64,000 nucleotides of DNA, from the NCBI RefSeq assembly GCF_030758775.1, contig NZ_CP132384.1:248001-312000 (forward strand), in the 5' to 3' direction. The notes beneath the pieces were generated by a model, which made no database searches, was not told where the DNA came from, and worked only from the letters and a program-made list of their open reading frames with translations. The stretch comes from Bifidobacterium asteroides (GTDB lineage Bacteria; Actinomycetota; Actinomycetes; Actinomycetales; Bifidobacteriaceae). Positions 52,356-61,633 of the stretch are shown piece by piece (the stretch's first letter is position 1; the number at the start of each line of letters is the position of its first letter). The position numbers and the translations under genes are program-made.

Positions 52356-53078
52356 ATGACGGACAAACAGGCAGTCATGAAAAAGACGGGCGGCCACCGT
52401 GACTTCGCAGCTGATGAGCAGGGGCGCGGTCCGGGGGTTCCCTCTGCACTGACCAACAATCCCAAGGCCGGCCAGTGGGACGGTCGCCGGCTCAGTCGGG
52501 GAATCGTGGCGGACTACAAGCGTCTGGTCATGACCGACGGCGAGGGGATCCGCTGCTCCCTCTACGTCAGCGGATGCCCCTTCCGCTGCCAGGGGTGCTA
52601 CAACGCCTCCATATGGGACTTCGGCGCCGGGCACCCCTATACCCAGCAGCTTGAAGACCGCATCATCAAGGACCTGTCGCTGTCCTATGTGCAGGGCATC
52701 ACCTACCTGGGCGGGGAGCCCCTGCTCAACACCCCCATGCTGCTGGGCCTTTCGGAGCGGATTCGGCGCGAGTTCGGCCACGAGAAGGATATCTGGTGCT
52801 GGACCGGCTACACCTGGGAGGAGCTGAACCGGCCGGGGGAGACCCCGGACAAGGCCCAGCTGATCTCCTACCTTGACGTGCTGGTGGACGGACGCTACTT
52901 GGAGAATCGGAAGAACAGCCTGCTCCAGTTCCGAGGCTCGGACAACCAGCGGATCATCGACGTGCCACGGTCCTTGGAACAGGGCCAGGTAGTCATCTGG
53001 CCCAAGCTGCACGACCAGACCAGGTTCATTCCCGAGACCTACAGCAAGGACCGTCAGCAGGAGCAGCAGCGGGGCTGA
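52356..53078 (+). CDS. nrdG: Anaerobic ribonucleotide reductase activating protein
   Basis: This 240-residue radical-SAM activase has the iron-sulfur motif CPFRCQGC (C-x3-C-x2-C) near residues 74-81, followed by YNASIWDF, and GGEPLLN as the SAM-binding GGE motif. It generates the glycyl radical on NrdD. About 50 extra N-terminal residues ([17 protein letters not shown]...) precede the usual activase start, longer than the E. coli protein (154 residues). AGGAGG precedes the ATG. Confidence 0.95.
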   Translation: MTDKQAVMKKTGGHRDFAADEQGRGPGVPSALTNNPKAGQWDGRRLSRGIVADYKRLVMTDGEGIRCSLYVSGCPFRCQGCYNASIWDFGAGHPYTQQLEDRIIKDLSLSYVQGITYLGGEPLLNTPMLLGLSERIRREFGHEKDIWCWTGYTWEELNRPGETPDKAQLISYLDVLVDGRYLENRKNSLLQFRGSDNQRIIDVPRSLEQGQVVIWPKLHDQTRFIPETYSKDRQQEQQRG

Positions 53079-53134
53079 TACCGGCTCCTGCTCTGAATTG
53101 GTCTACGTCGCCTTGCCGGGGCACAATGGGTGTC

Positions 53135-54661
53135 ATGACTGATGAGCATGATCACGACGCTAAACCCGACCTGCCTAAGGATCTGAGGGTCCGTTTCTGC
53201 CCTTCGCCGACCGGCACTCCGCATGTGGGCATGGTCCGCACAGCCCTCTTCAACTGGGCCCAGGCCAGGCATTCGCATGGCACCTTCGTCTTCCGCATCG
53301 AGGACACCGATGCCCAGCGCGACAGCGAGGAGAGCTACCAGCAGATTCTGGAGGCCCTCAAGTGGCTGGGTCTGGACTGGGACGAGGGTGTGGAGGTTGG
53401 CGGCCCGGATGGCCCCTACCGGCAGTCCGAGCGTGGCGACATATACCGCGATGTAGCCCGGCAGTTGCTGGATGCCGGCTACGCCTACGAGTCCTACTCC
53501 ACCGCCGAGGAGATCAAGGAACGCAACCTGGCCGCCGGCCGTCCTGCCGCTTTCGGCTACGACGGCTACGATCGCGACCTGAGCGAGGAGCAGCGTCAGG
53601 CCTTCCGCGATCAGGGCCGGCGACCAGCCCTGCGCGTCCGCATGCCCGACGAGGACATCGCCTTTGACGACCTGATTCGCGGACACATCGAGTTCAAGGC
53701 CGGGTCCGTGCCCGACTATGTGATTGTGCGCCCCAACGGCGATCCCCTTTACACGCTGACCAACCCAGTGGATGATGCACTGATGCGCATCAACGTGGTT
53801 CTGCGCGGCGAGGATCTGCTCAGCTCCACCCCCCGGCAGATCGTCCTCTACCGCTATTTGATGAAGCTAGGCATCGCTCGGGCCATGCCCCTGTTCGGAC
53901 ACCTGCCCTACGTCATGGGCCAGGGCAAGAAGAAGCTTTCCAAGCGCGACCCCGAGTCCAATCTCTTCCTGCACCGGGAACACGGCTTCATTCCAGAGGG
54001 CCTGCTCAACTATCTGGCTCTACTGGGCTGGTCCATCGGCCCCGACCGGGATGTCTTCTCCATGGAGGAGATGGTTGAGCACTTCGACATCCGCGACGTC
54101 AAGGCCAATCCGGCCCACTTCGACATCGATAAGGCCGTGGCCATCAACGCCGAGCACATCCGCATGCTGGAGCCGCAGGACTTCCTGGACCGGTCCCTGC
54201 CTTATCTCAAGCGCGACGGGCTGGTGAGTGCCGAGCGCTGGCAGGATCTGAGCGATCGTGAACAGCGAATTCTGACCGCGGCCGCCCCCTTGGTCCAGCC
54301 TCGAGTGCGTCTGCTGGGCGAGGTCTCCGGCATGGTAGGCAGTCTGCTCAGCCAGGAGGAGTACCTGGAACCCGAGCCGGATGCCCGAAAACAGCTCAAG
54401 GACTCCGCTGGACAGGTTCTGGACCTGGCCATTGCCGCTCTGCAGGATGTGCCAGACCAGGACTGGAAGACCGATCACCTGCACGACCTGCTCACTCAGG
54501 CACTGGTGGATGAGGGCGGCTACAAGCTCCGTCTGGCCTTCGGCCCGGTCAGGGTGGCGGTCTCGGGAAGGCGGGTCTCGCCGCCCCTGTTTGAGTCCCT
54601 GGAGATCCTGGGCAAGGGCACAACACTCCGAAGGATGGCCAACTTGCGCCAAAACCTCTGA
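53135..54661 (+). CDS. gltX: Glutamyl-tRNA synthetase
   Basis: This 508-residue class I aminoacyl-tRNA synthetase has the HIGH-type motif in [18 protein letters not shown], the KMSKS-type motif KKLSKRDPE, and [17 protein letters not shown]. The protein charges tRNA-Glu. In bacteria lacking GlnRS it also mischarges tRNA-Gln for amidation by GatCAB, and actinobacteria generally use that route. The start at ATG 53135 ([12 protein letters not shown]) is chosen over ATG 53126 by resemblance to bifidobacterial homologues. tRNA-Glu and tRNA-Gln genes follow immediately. Confidence 0.95.
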   Translation: MTDEHDHDAKPDLPKDLRVRFCPSPTGTPHVGMVRTALFNWAQARHSHGTFVFRIEDTDAQRDSEESYQQILEALKWLGLDWDEGVEVGGPDGPYRQSERGDIYRDVARQLLDAGYAYESYSTAEEIKERNLAAGRPAAFGYDGYDRDLSEEQRQAFRDQGRRPALRVRMPDEDIAFDDLIRGHIEFKAGSVPDYVIVRPNGDPLYTLTNPVDDALMRINVVLRGEDLLSSTPRQIVLYRYLMKLGIARAMPLFGHLPYVMGQGKKKLSKRDPESNLFLHREHGFIPEGLLNYLALLGWSIGPDRDVFSMEEMVEHFDIRDVKANPAHFDIDKAVAINAEHIRMLEPQDFLDRSLPYLKRDGLVSAERWQDLSDREQRILTAAAPLVQPRVRLLGEVSGMVGSLLSQEEYLEPEPDARKQLKDSAGQVLDLAIAALQDVPDQDWKTDHLHDLLTQALVDEGGYKLRLAFGPVRVAVSGRRVSPPLFESLEILGKGTTLRRMANLRQNL

Positions 54662-54729
54662 GCGGGTATATTTCTTTTTTGTTGTGCTACTGACCTGCTG
54701 AACCGGGTTCGTACGCGGCGAAAAGTGAA

Positions 54730-54802
54730 GCCCCCGTCGTCTAGCGGTCTAGGACTACGCCCTCTCACGGCGCCAACACCGGTCCAAATCCGGTCGGGGG
54801 TA
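54730..54802 (+). tRNA. tRNA-Glu (CTC)
   Basis: A 73-base cloverleaf with acceptor stem GCCCCCG/CGGGGGT (a G-U first pair), anticodon loop CCTCTCACG giving CTC, and T-arm ACCGG/CCGGT. The CCA end is not encoded. It lies 68 bases after gltX. Confidence 0.92.
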
Positions 54803-54843
54803 CGACATGTGGCAATTGTCCAAGCGATTGTCGCACAGCCAAT

Positions 54844-54915
54844 TGGGGTATGGTGTAATTGGCAACACAGGTGATTCTGGTTCATCCATTCTTGGTTCGA
54901 GTCCAGGTACCCCAG
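54844..54915 (+). tRNA. tRNA-Gln (CTG)
   Basis: A 72-base cloverleaf with acceptor stem TGGGGTA/TACCCCA, anticodon CTG within GATTCTGGTTC, and GGTTCGAGTCC in the T-arm. The U1-A72 end pair is the identity feature used for tRNA-Gln recognition by GatCAB in bacteria. It lies 41 bases after tRNA-Glu and is probably co-transcribed. Confidence 0.92.
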
Positions 54916-54938
54916 CGATAGAGACATGAAGTCCCAAG

Positions 54939-54967
54939 GAGCGGAATACCGACACGGTGTTCCGCTC
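54939..54967 (+). terminator. Terminator after the gltX-tRNA unit
   Basis: Arms GAGCGGAA and TTCCGCTC enclose a 13-base loop; TTCTTATTT follows, giving a rho-independent terminator. Confidence 0.85.
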
Positions 54968-54989
54968 TTCTTATTTACGCATTACCATG

Positions 54990-55010
54990 GATTCTAGGGA
55001 TTCTAGGGAT
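54990..55010. repeat. Short tandem repeat GATTCTAGG
   Basis: Two and one-third copies of the 9-base unit GATTCTAGG lie in the 270-base non-coding stretch between the tRNA terminator and the NADH dehydrogenase gene. The rest of that stretch holds no gene; it should carry the promoter of the respiratory genes. Confidence 0.6.
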
Positions 55011-55239
55011 GCTTCTGGTTTGCAAGGCGGCGGTCGGAGGCATCCACCAGAGTTGCCCACGGTGTGAGCAAGCAAACAAAAAGAGGAGGCCCGGCAGACT
55101 GCTATGTCAGAGTTTCCGATGATGGAATCTGATATTTTGAGCATAGAGGCTTGAGTGATGAACCCAATCATCGGCTGATCGGGGAATATCACCCAGTATG
55201 CGAATCATTGTACGATTTTTTCGATAAAGGTGTGTGATT

Positions 55240-56415
55240 ATGACGACAATCATGGTGTTGGGAGCTGGTTATGCTGGTCTTCGCGTGGTCAAGAAGCTGG
55301 CTCATGCAAAGACTGATGCCCATATAGTCCTGGTCAATCAGAACGAGTACCACTACGAGTCCACCCAGCTGCACCAGGTGGCGGCGGGAACCAAGGAACC
55401 GGCGGACGTGGTCTTCGACCTGCGCAAGTCCCTGCCTGATTCGGTGGAGCTGATTATTGACAAGGTGGTTGGCATCGATCAGGACAACCGCAAGGTCAGC
55501 CTGGAGCATCACGATCCTCTGTCCTATGATTACCTGGTCAACGCCCTGGGCTTCGAGTCGGAAACCTTCGGCATCAAGGGTGCCGAAGAGTACGGGTGGC
55601 CGCTCGTTGACGTGGACACCGCCTTGGCGGCCCGCAAGAAGCTGGAACAGACGCTGGCCCGCTACCAGACCAGCCATGATCCGCTGGATCTGAGCATCGT
55701 GGTCTGCGGCGCTGGCTTCACCAGCATCGAGTACCTGGGCGAGTTGGTCTACCGTCTGCCTCAGCTCTCAAAGCGCCTGGGCTTCCCCATGGATCAGGTC
55801 AAGGTGGACTGCATAGAGGCTTCGCCCAAGATTCTGCCTATGTTCAGCAAGGACCTGGTCGACTGGGCTGTGGATTACCTGCGCAAGCGGGGGGTCAACT
55901 TCCACACATCGACTGCTATCACCGAGGTCAGGCAGGATGCTGTGGTCTCCAATGACCAGGAGTTCAAGGCCCATACGATCATTTGGACAACGGGTGTGCG
56001 TGGTAGCCACGTTATTGCCGATTCCGGGTATAATCAGAAGCGTAACCGTGTAGTGGTCAGGGATGATCTGTCGGTGGAGCAGCATCCAGAGGAATTCCTG
56101 GTGGGTGATGTCAGCGCCGTTCCCGACCCCCAATCGGGTCGGCTCTATCCAACCACTGCACAGATTTCGATGGCCCAGGCTGATACCGCGGCCGCGAATG
56201 TCCTCGCCAGAATGCGGGGGCAGGAGCCCCAGCGGTTCACCTACAGAAGCCTGGGGACCGTGTGCTCTCTCGGTCCTCACGATGGGGTTGCCGAAATCGA
56301 CCGTATGGGCACGCTGAAGCTCAAGGGCAAGGTGGTCTCGGTCCTGAAGTGGATCGTGAACGAGCGGTCGGTCCTGGAATTGGCTGACGTGCGTACCATG
56401 TTGGAGAGCAACTGA
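55240..56415 (+). CDS. ndh: Type II NADH:quinone oxidoreductase
   Basis: This 391-residue membrane-associated flavoprotein has the FAD motif VLGAGYAGLRVV at the N-terminus and YHYESTQLHQVAAGT. The NAD-site motif VVCGAGFTSIEYLGEL is near residues 150-165, with VGDVSAVP and YPTTAQISMAQAD for FAD and quinone contact. It moves electrons from NADH to quinone without pumping protons. The sequence recalls the Ndh proteins of lactic acid bacteria. ATG 55240 follows AAAGGTG; a GTG at 55234 is weaker. It lies at the head of the cytochrome bd genes, forming the electron entry of the chain. Confidence 0.92.
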   Translation: MTTIMVLGAGYAGLRVVKKLAHAKTDAHIVLVNQNEYHYESTQLHQVAAGTKEPADVVFDLRKSLPDSVELIIDKVVGIDQDNRKVSLEHHDPLSYDYLVNALGFESETFGIKGAEEYGWPLVDVDTALAARKKLEQTLARYQTSHDPLDLSIVVCGAGFTSIEYLGELVYRLPQLSKRLGFPMDQVKVDCIEASPKILPMFSKDLVDWAVDYLRKRGVNFHTSTAITEVRQDAVVSNDQEFKAHTIIWTTGVRGSHVIADSGYNQKRNRVVVRDDLSVEQHPEEFLVGDVSAVPDPQSGRLYPTTAQISMAQADTAAANVLARMRGQEPQRFTYRSLGTVCSLGPHDGVAEIDRMGTLKLKGKVVSVLKWIVNERSVLELADVRTMLESN

Positions 56416-56469
56416 ACCAGCGTCTCAAGGGACGTAAAGGGCTAGACGACGAGGGAGAGGAGGACGAAC

Positions 56470-56700
56470 ATGATTCAGGTCATGAGGAAGCGGCGCATGT
56501 TCGTCCCGTCCCAGCCTCGGATTGGATCATTCTGGGCGACGATGGCCATCGGCCCTGCGTCCATCGACATCATTGACTACCTCCTGCTCCTCCTCATTCT
56601 GGCGAAGACCGTGGCCGACTGTGGCCTCCGCCAGAATGTTGGAGGCCCCCGTGCCCGTGCGCGGATCGGCAGGAGCGAGAGGAGAGTGGCATTAGCATGA
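56470..56700 (+). CDS. Small membrane ORF coupled to cydB
   Basis: This is a 76-residue frame with an excellent ribosome site (GAGGAGG, seven to eight bases before ATG 56470). Its TGA overlaps the cydB ATG (ATGA), so it is set up for translational coupling. It has one hydrophobic helix (ASIDIIDYLLLLLILAKTVA) flanked by basic residues (MRKRRM at the front, RARARIGRSERR at the end). It does not resemble CydX, CydS or CydH as I know them, and sits before rather than after cydB. It may be a small bd-oxidase partner, a leader peptide, or only a coupling device. A hairpin lies within its 3-prime half. Confidence 0.5.
   Translation: MIQVMRKRRMFVPSQPRIGSFWATMAIGPASIDIIDYLLLLLILAKTVADCGLRQNVGGPRARARIGRSERRVALA
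56595..56638. promoter_or_regulatory. Hairpin inside the small ORF ahead of cydB
   Basis: Arms CATTCTGGCG and CGCCAGAATG (10 bp, perfect) enclose a 24-base loop with further pairing (GTGGCC region). It lies 60-100 bases before cydB. It could be an attenuator coordinated with translation of the small ORF. Confidence 0.5.
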
Positions 56701-57749
56701 GTTTTCTACAAGGTTTGTGGTTCTTTGTCATTGGCCTGCTTTTTGCAGGATTCCTTCTGCTTGAAGGATTCGACTTTGGCGTTGGCATGGCTACCAGGTT
56801 CGTGGCCCGCGATGGTGATGAGCGCGCCACCTTCATGAGGGCTATCGGCCCCCACTGGGATGGCAACGAGGTCTGGCTGATCACCGCCGGCGGCGCTATG
56901 TTTGCTGCTTTCCCACTCTGGTATGCCTCCCTCTTCTCCGGGTATTACCTCCTGCTCTTCCTGGTGCTGGTCTCCCTGATCCTGCGCGGCGTCTCTTTCG
57001 AGTTCGCCTCCCATGCGCTGACCAGCCGTGAGCGTGGTGTCTGGCAGTGGGCCAACTTCATCGGCTCGCTCTTTGCGCCATTCTTCCTGGGCATGATGCT
57101 GACCAGCCTGATCCAGGGCATTCCCATGGATAAGAACGGCGATGCGTGGCCCGGGTTCTTCGACGTGTTCAACTGGCTGTCTGTGGTCGGCGGCATCGCT
57201 GTCGTCTTCTTCAGCTTCGTTCATGGCCTGCACTTCCTGAGCCTGAAGATGGGGGTCATGGATTCCCGTCGGATGCTCAACGTCAGCGAGAAGGCTTACT
57301 GGATCGCCTATCCAGCTCTGGTCGTCTTCGTGCTCCTGGCCATCTTCAACACCGACTTCTACAAGGCGCGTCCCCTGTCCACCTGGCTGATCACCGTAAT
57401 TATCCTGGCCTCGGTTATTGGAGGTCACGTTGCCGTTTTCAAGAAGCATGGCGGCTACGCTTTCACCTGCTCGGGCATCACCCTGATGGCCATCATCGCC
57501 TTTATCTTCAACGGGCTCTTCCCGCGGGTGATGATCGCTGATGATCCGGCCCACAACCTGCTGATTCAGGATGCCTCAGCTTCGCCGCTGACTATGAAGA
57601 TCATGACTGTGGTGCTTTGCATCTTCCTGCCCATCATGCTGGCCTACTTCATCTGGAGCTACTTCATCCAGCGCAAGCGGCTGGACACCGATGGTGCCCA
57701 TCTGGCCTCTCCTGTGGCCCCTTCGGCCACTGTGGCTGAGACCGTCTGA
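56697..57749 (+). CDS. cydB: Cytochrome bd oxidase subunit II
   Basis: This 350-residue subunit has about eight to nine helices: FAGFLLLEGFDFGVGMATRF, WDGNEVWLITAGGAMFAAFP, SLILRGVSFEFA and FVHGLHFLSLKMG. These are conserved CydB landmarks, including the EGFDFG and NEVW motifs. It is paired with CydA to reduce oxygen to water using quinol. Here it precedes the cydDC transporter genes and is separated from cydA by two genes, unlike the usual cydAB order. Its ATG overlaps the stop of a small membrane ORF. Confidence 0.96.
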   Translation: MSFLQGLWFFVIGLLFAGFLLLEGFDFGVGMATRFVARDGDERATFMRAIGPHWDGNEVWLITAGGAMFAAFPLWYASLFSGYYLLLFLVLVSLILRGVSFEFASHALTSRERGVWQWANFIGSLFAPFFLGMMLTSLIQGIPMDKNGDAWPGFFDVFNWLSVVGGIAVVFFSFVHGLHFLSLKMGVMDSRRMLNVSEKAYWIAYPALVVFVLLAIFNTDFYKARPLSTWLITVIILASVIGGHVAVFKKHGGYAFTCSGITLMAIIAFIFNGLFPRVMIADDPAHNLLIQDASASPLTMKIMTVVLCIFLPIMLAYFIWSYFIQRKRLDTDGAHLASPVAPSATVAETV

Positions 57750-57810
57750 AAGTTAAAGGAGGCAGGGGGGCAGTGCTGGCAGGACCGGAGCGCATCCGGA
57801 GGATAATGCA

Positions 57811-59754
57811 TTGATTGACAAAAATCTCTTCCGTTTCGACGGAGTCCGGTCCACATTGGGTCTGCTGGCCGCACTGTCCCTGGTTCAGGGAATAGGCGTG
57901 GTGGTTCAGGCCTATGGGTTGACCCTGGCTCTGGTACGTATTTGGCACCTTCAGAACCTCAAGGTGCTAGTGGTGCCGGTACTGATCTTTCTGGCCGCCT
58001 ACACCTGTCGACAGCTCTGCGATGTGGCCAAGGATCGTTTTGCCACTGACCGTGCCGACGCCATCATAGCCGAACTTCGGCCCCGTATTCAGGACAAGGT
58101 CTTCTCGCTGGGGCCGTCGGCTCTGGCCCGGCGTGGCACGGGCTCGGCCGTAACCATGCTGGTGGATGGGCTTGACCAGGTGCGTACCTACGTGCTGACG
58201 GTCCTGCCAAAGATGATGGATCTCATCTTCATCCCATTGATTGTCTTGGTTGTGGTCTGGACCCAGGATGCAGGTTCCGGGCTCATCCTCCTGCTCATGT
58301 TGCCCCTGCTTATCTTCTTCATGATCATCCTGGGCCTGGCAGCCAGGGATCGTTCCAGTCGGCAGTACGCTCAGTTCCGCAAGCTCAACACCAGATTCAT
58401 GGATACGGTCCTGGGCCTGCCGACCCTGAAGATGCTGGGCATTGACAAGGAGTACGAGGACGAGATCTATTCGGTCTCGGACCGCTTCCGCAAGAGGACC
58501 ATGAGCGTTATCAGGGTGGCCATGACCTCCACCTTTGCTCTGGACTTCTTTGCCACCTTGGCCATCGCCATCATGGCCGTCTTCCTGGGCAACAATCTGA
58601 TCAATGCCAAGGTGGAGCTCTTTCCAGCCCTCCTGGCCCTGATTCTGGCCCCTGAATACTTCATGCCCATCCGCCAGTTCGGAGACGACTTCCACGCCAC
58701 GCTGAACGGCAAGAACGCCTTGGACGATATTGCGGATATGCTGGCGCAACCAGAGCCCAAGCGCTTGGAGGAACTGGACTGGTCCGGGTGGAAGGAGAAC
58801 AGCCACCTGCGTCTGGAAGGAATAGACTTCGCCTATCCTGGCCCCAAGCCGGTGGAGAGCAATGCTTCAGCCGGGGCGCAGATGGATGCCATGGCCAAGT
58901 CCGAGAGCCAAAAGTCAAGCAAGAAGGGCAGCAAGCGCAAGGCATCCAAGGTTCATGACGGTAATGGGGGAGCGGTCTCGGCTGAGGCCGGTTCCACGGC
59001 ATCGCAGGGAACTGAAGTCGAGGCAGCTGTGGATTCTCAGGAGCAGCCTCTGGCGCTGAGCGGCCTGGACTTCAACCTGCACGGCTTTTCCAAGGTGGCC
59101 ATTGTCGGTCGCTCCGGAGCCGGCAAGTCCACGTTGATGGATCTGCTGGCCGGCTTTGACCAGCCCAAGGCAGGCGCCATCGACCTGGATGGTCATCAGC
59201 TGGAGCATTGCAACGTGGCTGCCTGGCAGCGGCACATCAGCTACATTCCGCAGAACCCCTTCATCTTCCACGGCACAGTGGCCGACAACATCCGCTTCTA
59301 CAAGCAGGATGCAGACGATGCCGCCGTGGCCCGTGCAGCCGACCGAGCCGGATTGAGCGACTGGCTGCAAACATTGTCTGACGGTCTGAACACTCGAATC
59401 GGAGAGGGCAACCGAGGCATCAGCGGCGGCCAGGCCCAGCGAATCGCCTTGGCCAGGGGGATCCTTGACCCCTCACGCGAGATTCTGTTCTTTGACGAGC
59501 CCACAGCCCACCTGGACATCGAGACCGAATACGACCTGAAGCAGACCCTGCTGCCCATCATGGACGGGCACCTGGTTGTCCTGGCCACCCACCGGCTGCA
59601 CTGGCTGGCCAACATGGACTGGGTGATCATGCTGGAGCATGGACGAATTGTGGCCCAGGGCGATCCGCGCAAGCTGATTGGTCAAGGCGGACCCTTGGAT
59701 GCGCTGATCGATGAGATGGGAGGGAACCAGATTGCCGACTACCAGCAGGACTGA
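57811..59754 (+). CDS. cydD: Cytochrome bd assembly ABC transporter, CydD
   Basis: This 647-residue half-transporter has six helices, then an ATPase domain with Walker A GRSGAGKSTLMD, ISGGQAQRIALARG and FFDEPTAHLD. CydDC exports glutathione/cysteine-type thiols, or by newer work handles heme, for bd oxidase assembly. Between the A-loop (FAYPGPKP, near residue 349) and the next strand (ALSGLDFNLH, near 414) is a low-complexity insertion of about 60 residues rich in Ser, Lys, Ala and Glu. The start is TTG 57811 (MIDKNLFRFDG) with GGAGG upstream. The end overlaps cydC by 20-44 bases depending on the cydC start. Confidence 0.92.
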   Translation: MIDKNLFRFDGVRSTLGLLAALSLVQGIGVVVQAYGLTLALVRIWHLQNLKVLVVPVLIFLAAYTCRQLCDVAKDRFATDRADAIIAELRPRIQDKVFSLGPSALARRGTGSAVTMLVDGLDQVRTYVLTVLPKMMDLIFIPLIVLVVVWTQDAGSGLILLLMLPLLIFFMIILGLAARDRSSRQYAQFRKLNTRFMDTVLGLPTLKMLGIDKEYEDEIYSVSDRFRKRTMSVIRVAMTSTFALDFFATLAIAIMAVFLGNNLINAKVELFPALLALILAPEYFMPIRQFGDDFHATLNGKNALDDIADMLAQPEPKRLEELDWSGWKENSHLRLEGIDFAYPGPKPVESNASAGAQMDAMAKSESQKSSKKGSKRKASKVHDGNGGAVSAEAGSTASQGTEVEAAVDSQEQPLALSGLDFNLHGFSKVAIVGRSGAGKSTLMDLLAGFDQPKAGAIDLDGHQLEHCNVAAWQRHISYIPQNPFIFHGTVADNIRFYKQDADDAAVARAADRAGLSDWLQTLSDGLNTRIGEGNRGISGGQAQRIALARGILDPSREILFFDEPTAHLDIETEYDLKQTLLPIMDGHLVVLATHRLHWLANMDWVIMLEHGRIVAQGDPRKLIGQGGPLDALIDEMGGNQIADYQQD

Positions 59755-61633
59755 AACCGCCGGAAGAAATGGCACGGGATCGTCGAAGACCTCCCGCCGC
59801 GGCCGCGGGCTGTCAGGCTACATGCATATCTGGCATCGGGACCATTGGTTCTGGCCCTACCTGCGTGAGAACAAGGGGCTGCTTGCCCTGATCTTCTTCC
59901 TGGGGACCATCACCTTCGTGTGCGCGGCTGGACTGATGTTCACATCGGGATTCCTGATCAGCAGGTCGGCCCGCCATCCCTTCAACATCTTCGCCGTATA
60001 CGTGCCGGTGGTCCTTACCAGGGCCTTCGGCATCGGACGACCCACATTCAAGTACATGGAGCGCATCAAGAGCCATGACTGGGTGCTCCGGGTGGTTTCC
60101 AAGCTGCGGGTTCAGCTCTACCGCACCCTCTCGCAGGATGCGGCCTTCCTGAACGAGCATGAGCGCACAGGCACGGTCCTGGGCATGCTCTCGGACGACC
60201 TGGACCATCTGGAGAACTTCTACCTGCGCACCATCTTCCCCACGGTCGTAGCCTACATGATGTGGGTGGTGGTGACCATCGCCGTAGGCGTCTTCTCCTG
60301 GCTGACCTCGCTCCTGCTCTTCCTGCTTTTCGCCCTGATCCTGATCCTGATCCCGCTGGTCTCGCTGGCTTATTCAGACGGGCGTTACGACATGGAGAAG
60401 GCACGGCGGCAGGATCAATACACTGCAGTGACCGAGAGCTACATGGGCCTGGGGGATTGGGTGATTACCCGCCGTCGGCGGCGCTTCGTGGACACGGCGT
60501 CCGGTGACTTCAACGACATCGCCACCGGCCGCAAAGAGCAGAAGCGGTTTGAACGCTGGCGCAACTGCGGCATCCAGATGATTTTCGCCCTCATGGTGGT
60601 GGCTCTGATTGTTGGAGCGGATCTGCGTATGACCAGCTCCACCTCCATTGCGGACTTCGCGGCAGCCGTGGTCCTGGCGGTCTTCCCTCTGGTCGACTGC
60701 TTCATCGTGGTCTCCCAGGCCGTGGCCGAGGTTCCCCTCTACACAGACTCGCTGGACCACCTGAATGATCTGACCGAGCGGGTCGAGTCCCGGCGAATTG
60801 AGCCGAGCGCCCAGACCAGGCTGGAGGGGCCGATCAAGTCAATCGTCTTCGACCATGTCAGCTTCTCCTATGGTCCTGATGACCCCCTGCTGCTGGACGA
60901 CTTCAGCCTGCGAATCGAAGGCGGGCAGCGCGTGGCCCTGCTCGGTCCCAGCGGCGAGGGCAAGACGACGGTCCTTCAGCTGCTCCTGGGCGACCTGCGC
61001 CCCACCAGTGGCCGCATCCTGATCAATGGAATACCGGTCGATGCCTTGCAGGATCAGCGTCCTGAGCTCTTTGGCTACCTGAACCAGCAGGCCTTCCTCT
61101 TCAACACCACCATCGCCTCCAACGTGCGTCTGGGCGCTCCCCAGGCCGATGATGATCAGGTTCGCCAGGCTCTGAAGGCTGTACAGCTGGATCAGGTCGT
61201 AGATGACATGCCCCAGGGAATCGACACGCCGGTGGATGAGGCTGGCGGCCGTCTTTCAGGCGGGCAGCGCCAGCGTCTGGCCCTGGCCAGGATTGTGCTC
61301 AAGCGCACGCCGATCATTCTTCTGGACGAGCCAACCATCGGTCTGGATCCCATAACCGAGCGGCGGCTCATGGCCATGATCTTCAAGGTCAGCCAGGATC
61401 GCACCCTTCTTTGGGTGACCCACCACCTCCAGGGGCTGGAGGAGGCCGACCAGGTCATCTTTATGCAGGATGGTCATATAGCCATGCAGGGTCGACCTGT
61501 TGATTTGTACCATGCGAACGCCCGTTTCCGTGAACTTTATCGCATGGATGTCTCGGACGTGGACAATGGTGCCGGTCAAGGGATATACTTAAAGAAGCAG
61601 TCAGATTCAGATGGACGGAACCCTGTTGAATGA
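59732..61633 (+). CDS. cydC: Cytochrome bd assembly ABC transporter, CydC
   Basis: This 633-residue half-transporter has a basic N-terminal tail, six helices (from LLALIFFLGTITFVCAAGLM, with TSGFLISRSA and the conserved RTFGIGRP-like LTRAFGIGRPTFKYMERI), then the ATPase domain with GPSGEGKTTVL, LSGGQRQRLALAR and ILLDEPTIGLD. Walker A reads GEGKTT. It partners CydD as a heterodimer. TTG 59732 follows GGAGGG and is preferred; ATG 59711 is further upstream in the same frame. Both overlap the end of cydD, so expression is coupled. Confidence 0.92.
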   Translation: MPTTSRTETAGRNGTGSSKTSRRGRGLSGYMHIWHRDHWFWPYLRENKGLLALIFFLGTITFVCAAGLMFTSGFLISRSARHPFNIFAVYVPVVLTRAFGIGRPTFKYMERIKSHDWVLRVVSKLRVQLYRTLSQDAAFLNEHERTGTVLGMLSDDLDHLENFYLRTIFPTVVAYMMWVVVTIAVGVFSWLTSLLLFLLFALILILIPLVSLAYSDGRYDMEKARRQDQYTAVTESYMGLGDWVITRRRRRFVDTASGDFNDIATGRKEQKRFERWRNCGIQMIFALMVVALIVGADLRMTSSTSIADFAAAVVLAVFPLVDCFIVVSQAVAEVPLYTDSLDHLNDLTERVESRRIEPSAQTRLEGPIKSIVFDHVSFSYGPDDPLLLDDFSLRIEGGQRVALLGPSGEGKTTVLQLLLGDLRPTSGRILINGIPVDALQDQRPELFGYLNQQAFLFNTTIASNVRLGAPQADDDQVRQALKAVQLDQVVDDMPQGIDTPVDEAGGRLSGGQRQRLALARIVLKRTPIILLDEPTIGLDPITERRLMAMIFKVSQDRTLLWVTHHLQGLEEADQVIFMQDGHIAMQGRPVDLYHANARFRELYRMDVSDVDNGAGQGIYLKKQSDSDGRNPVE

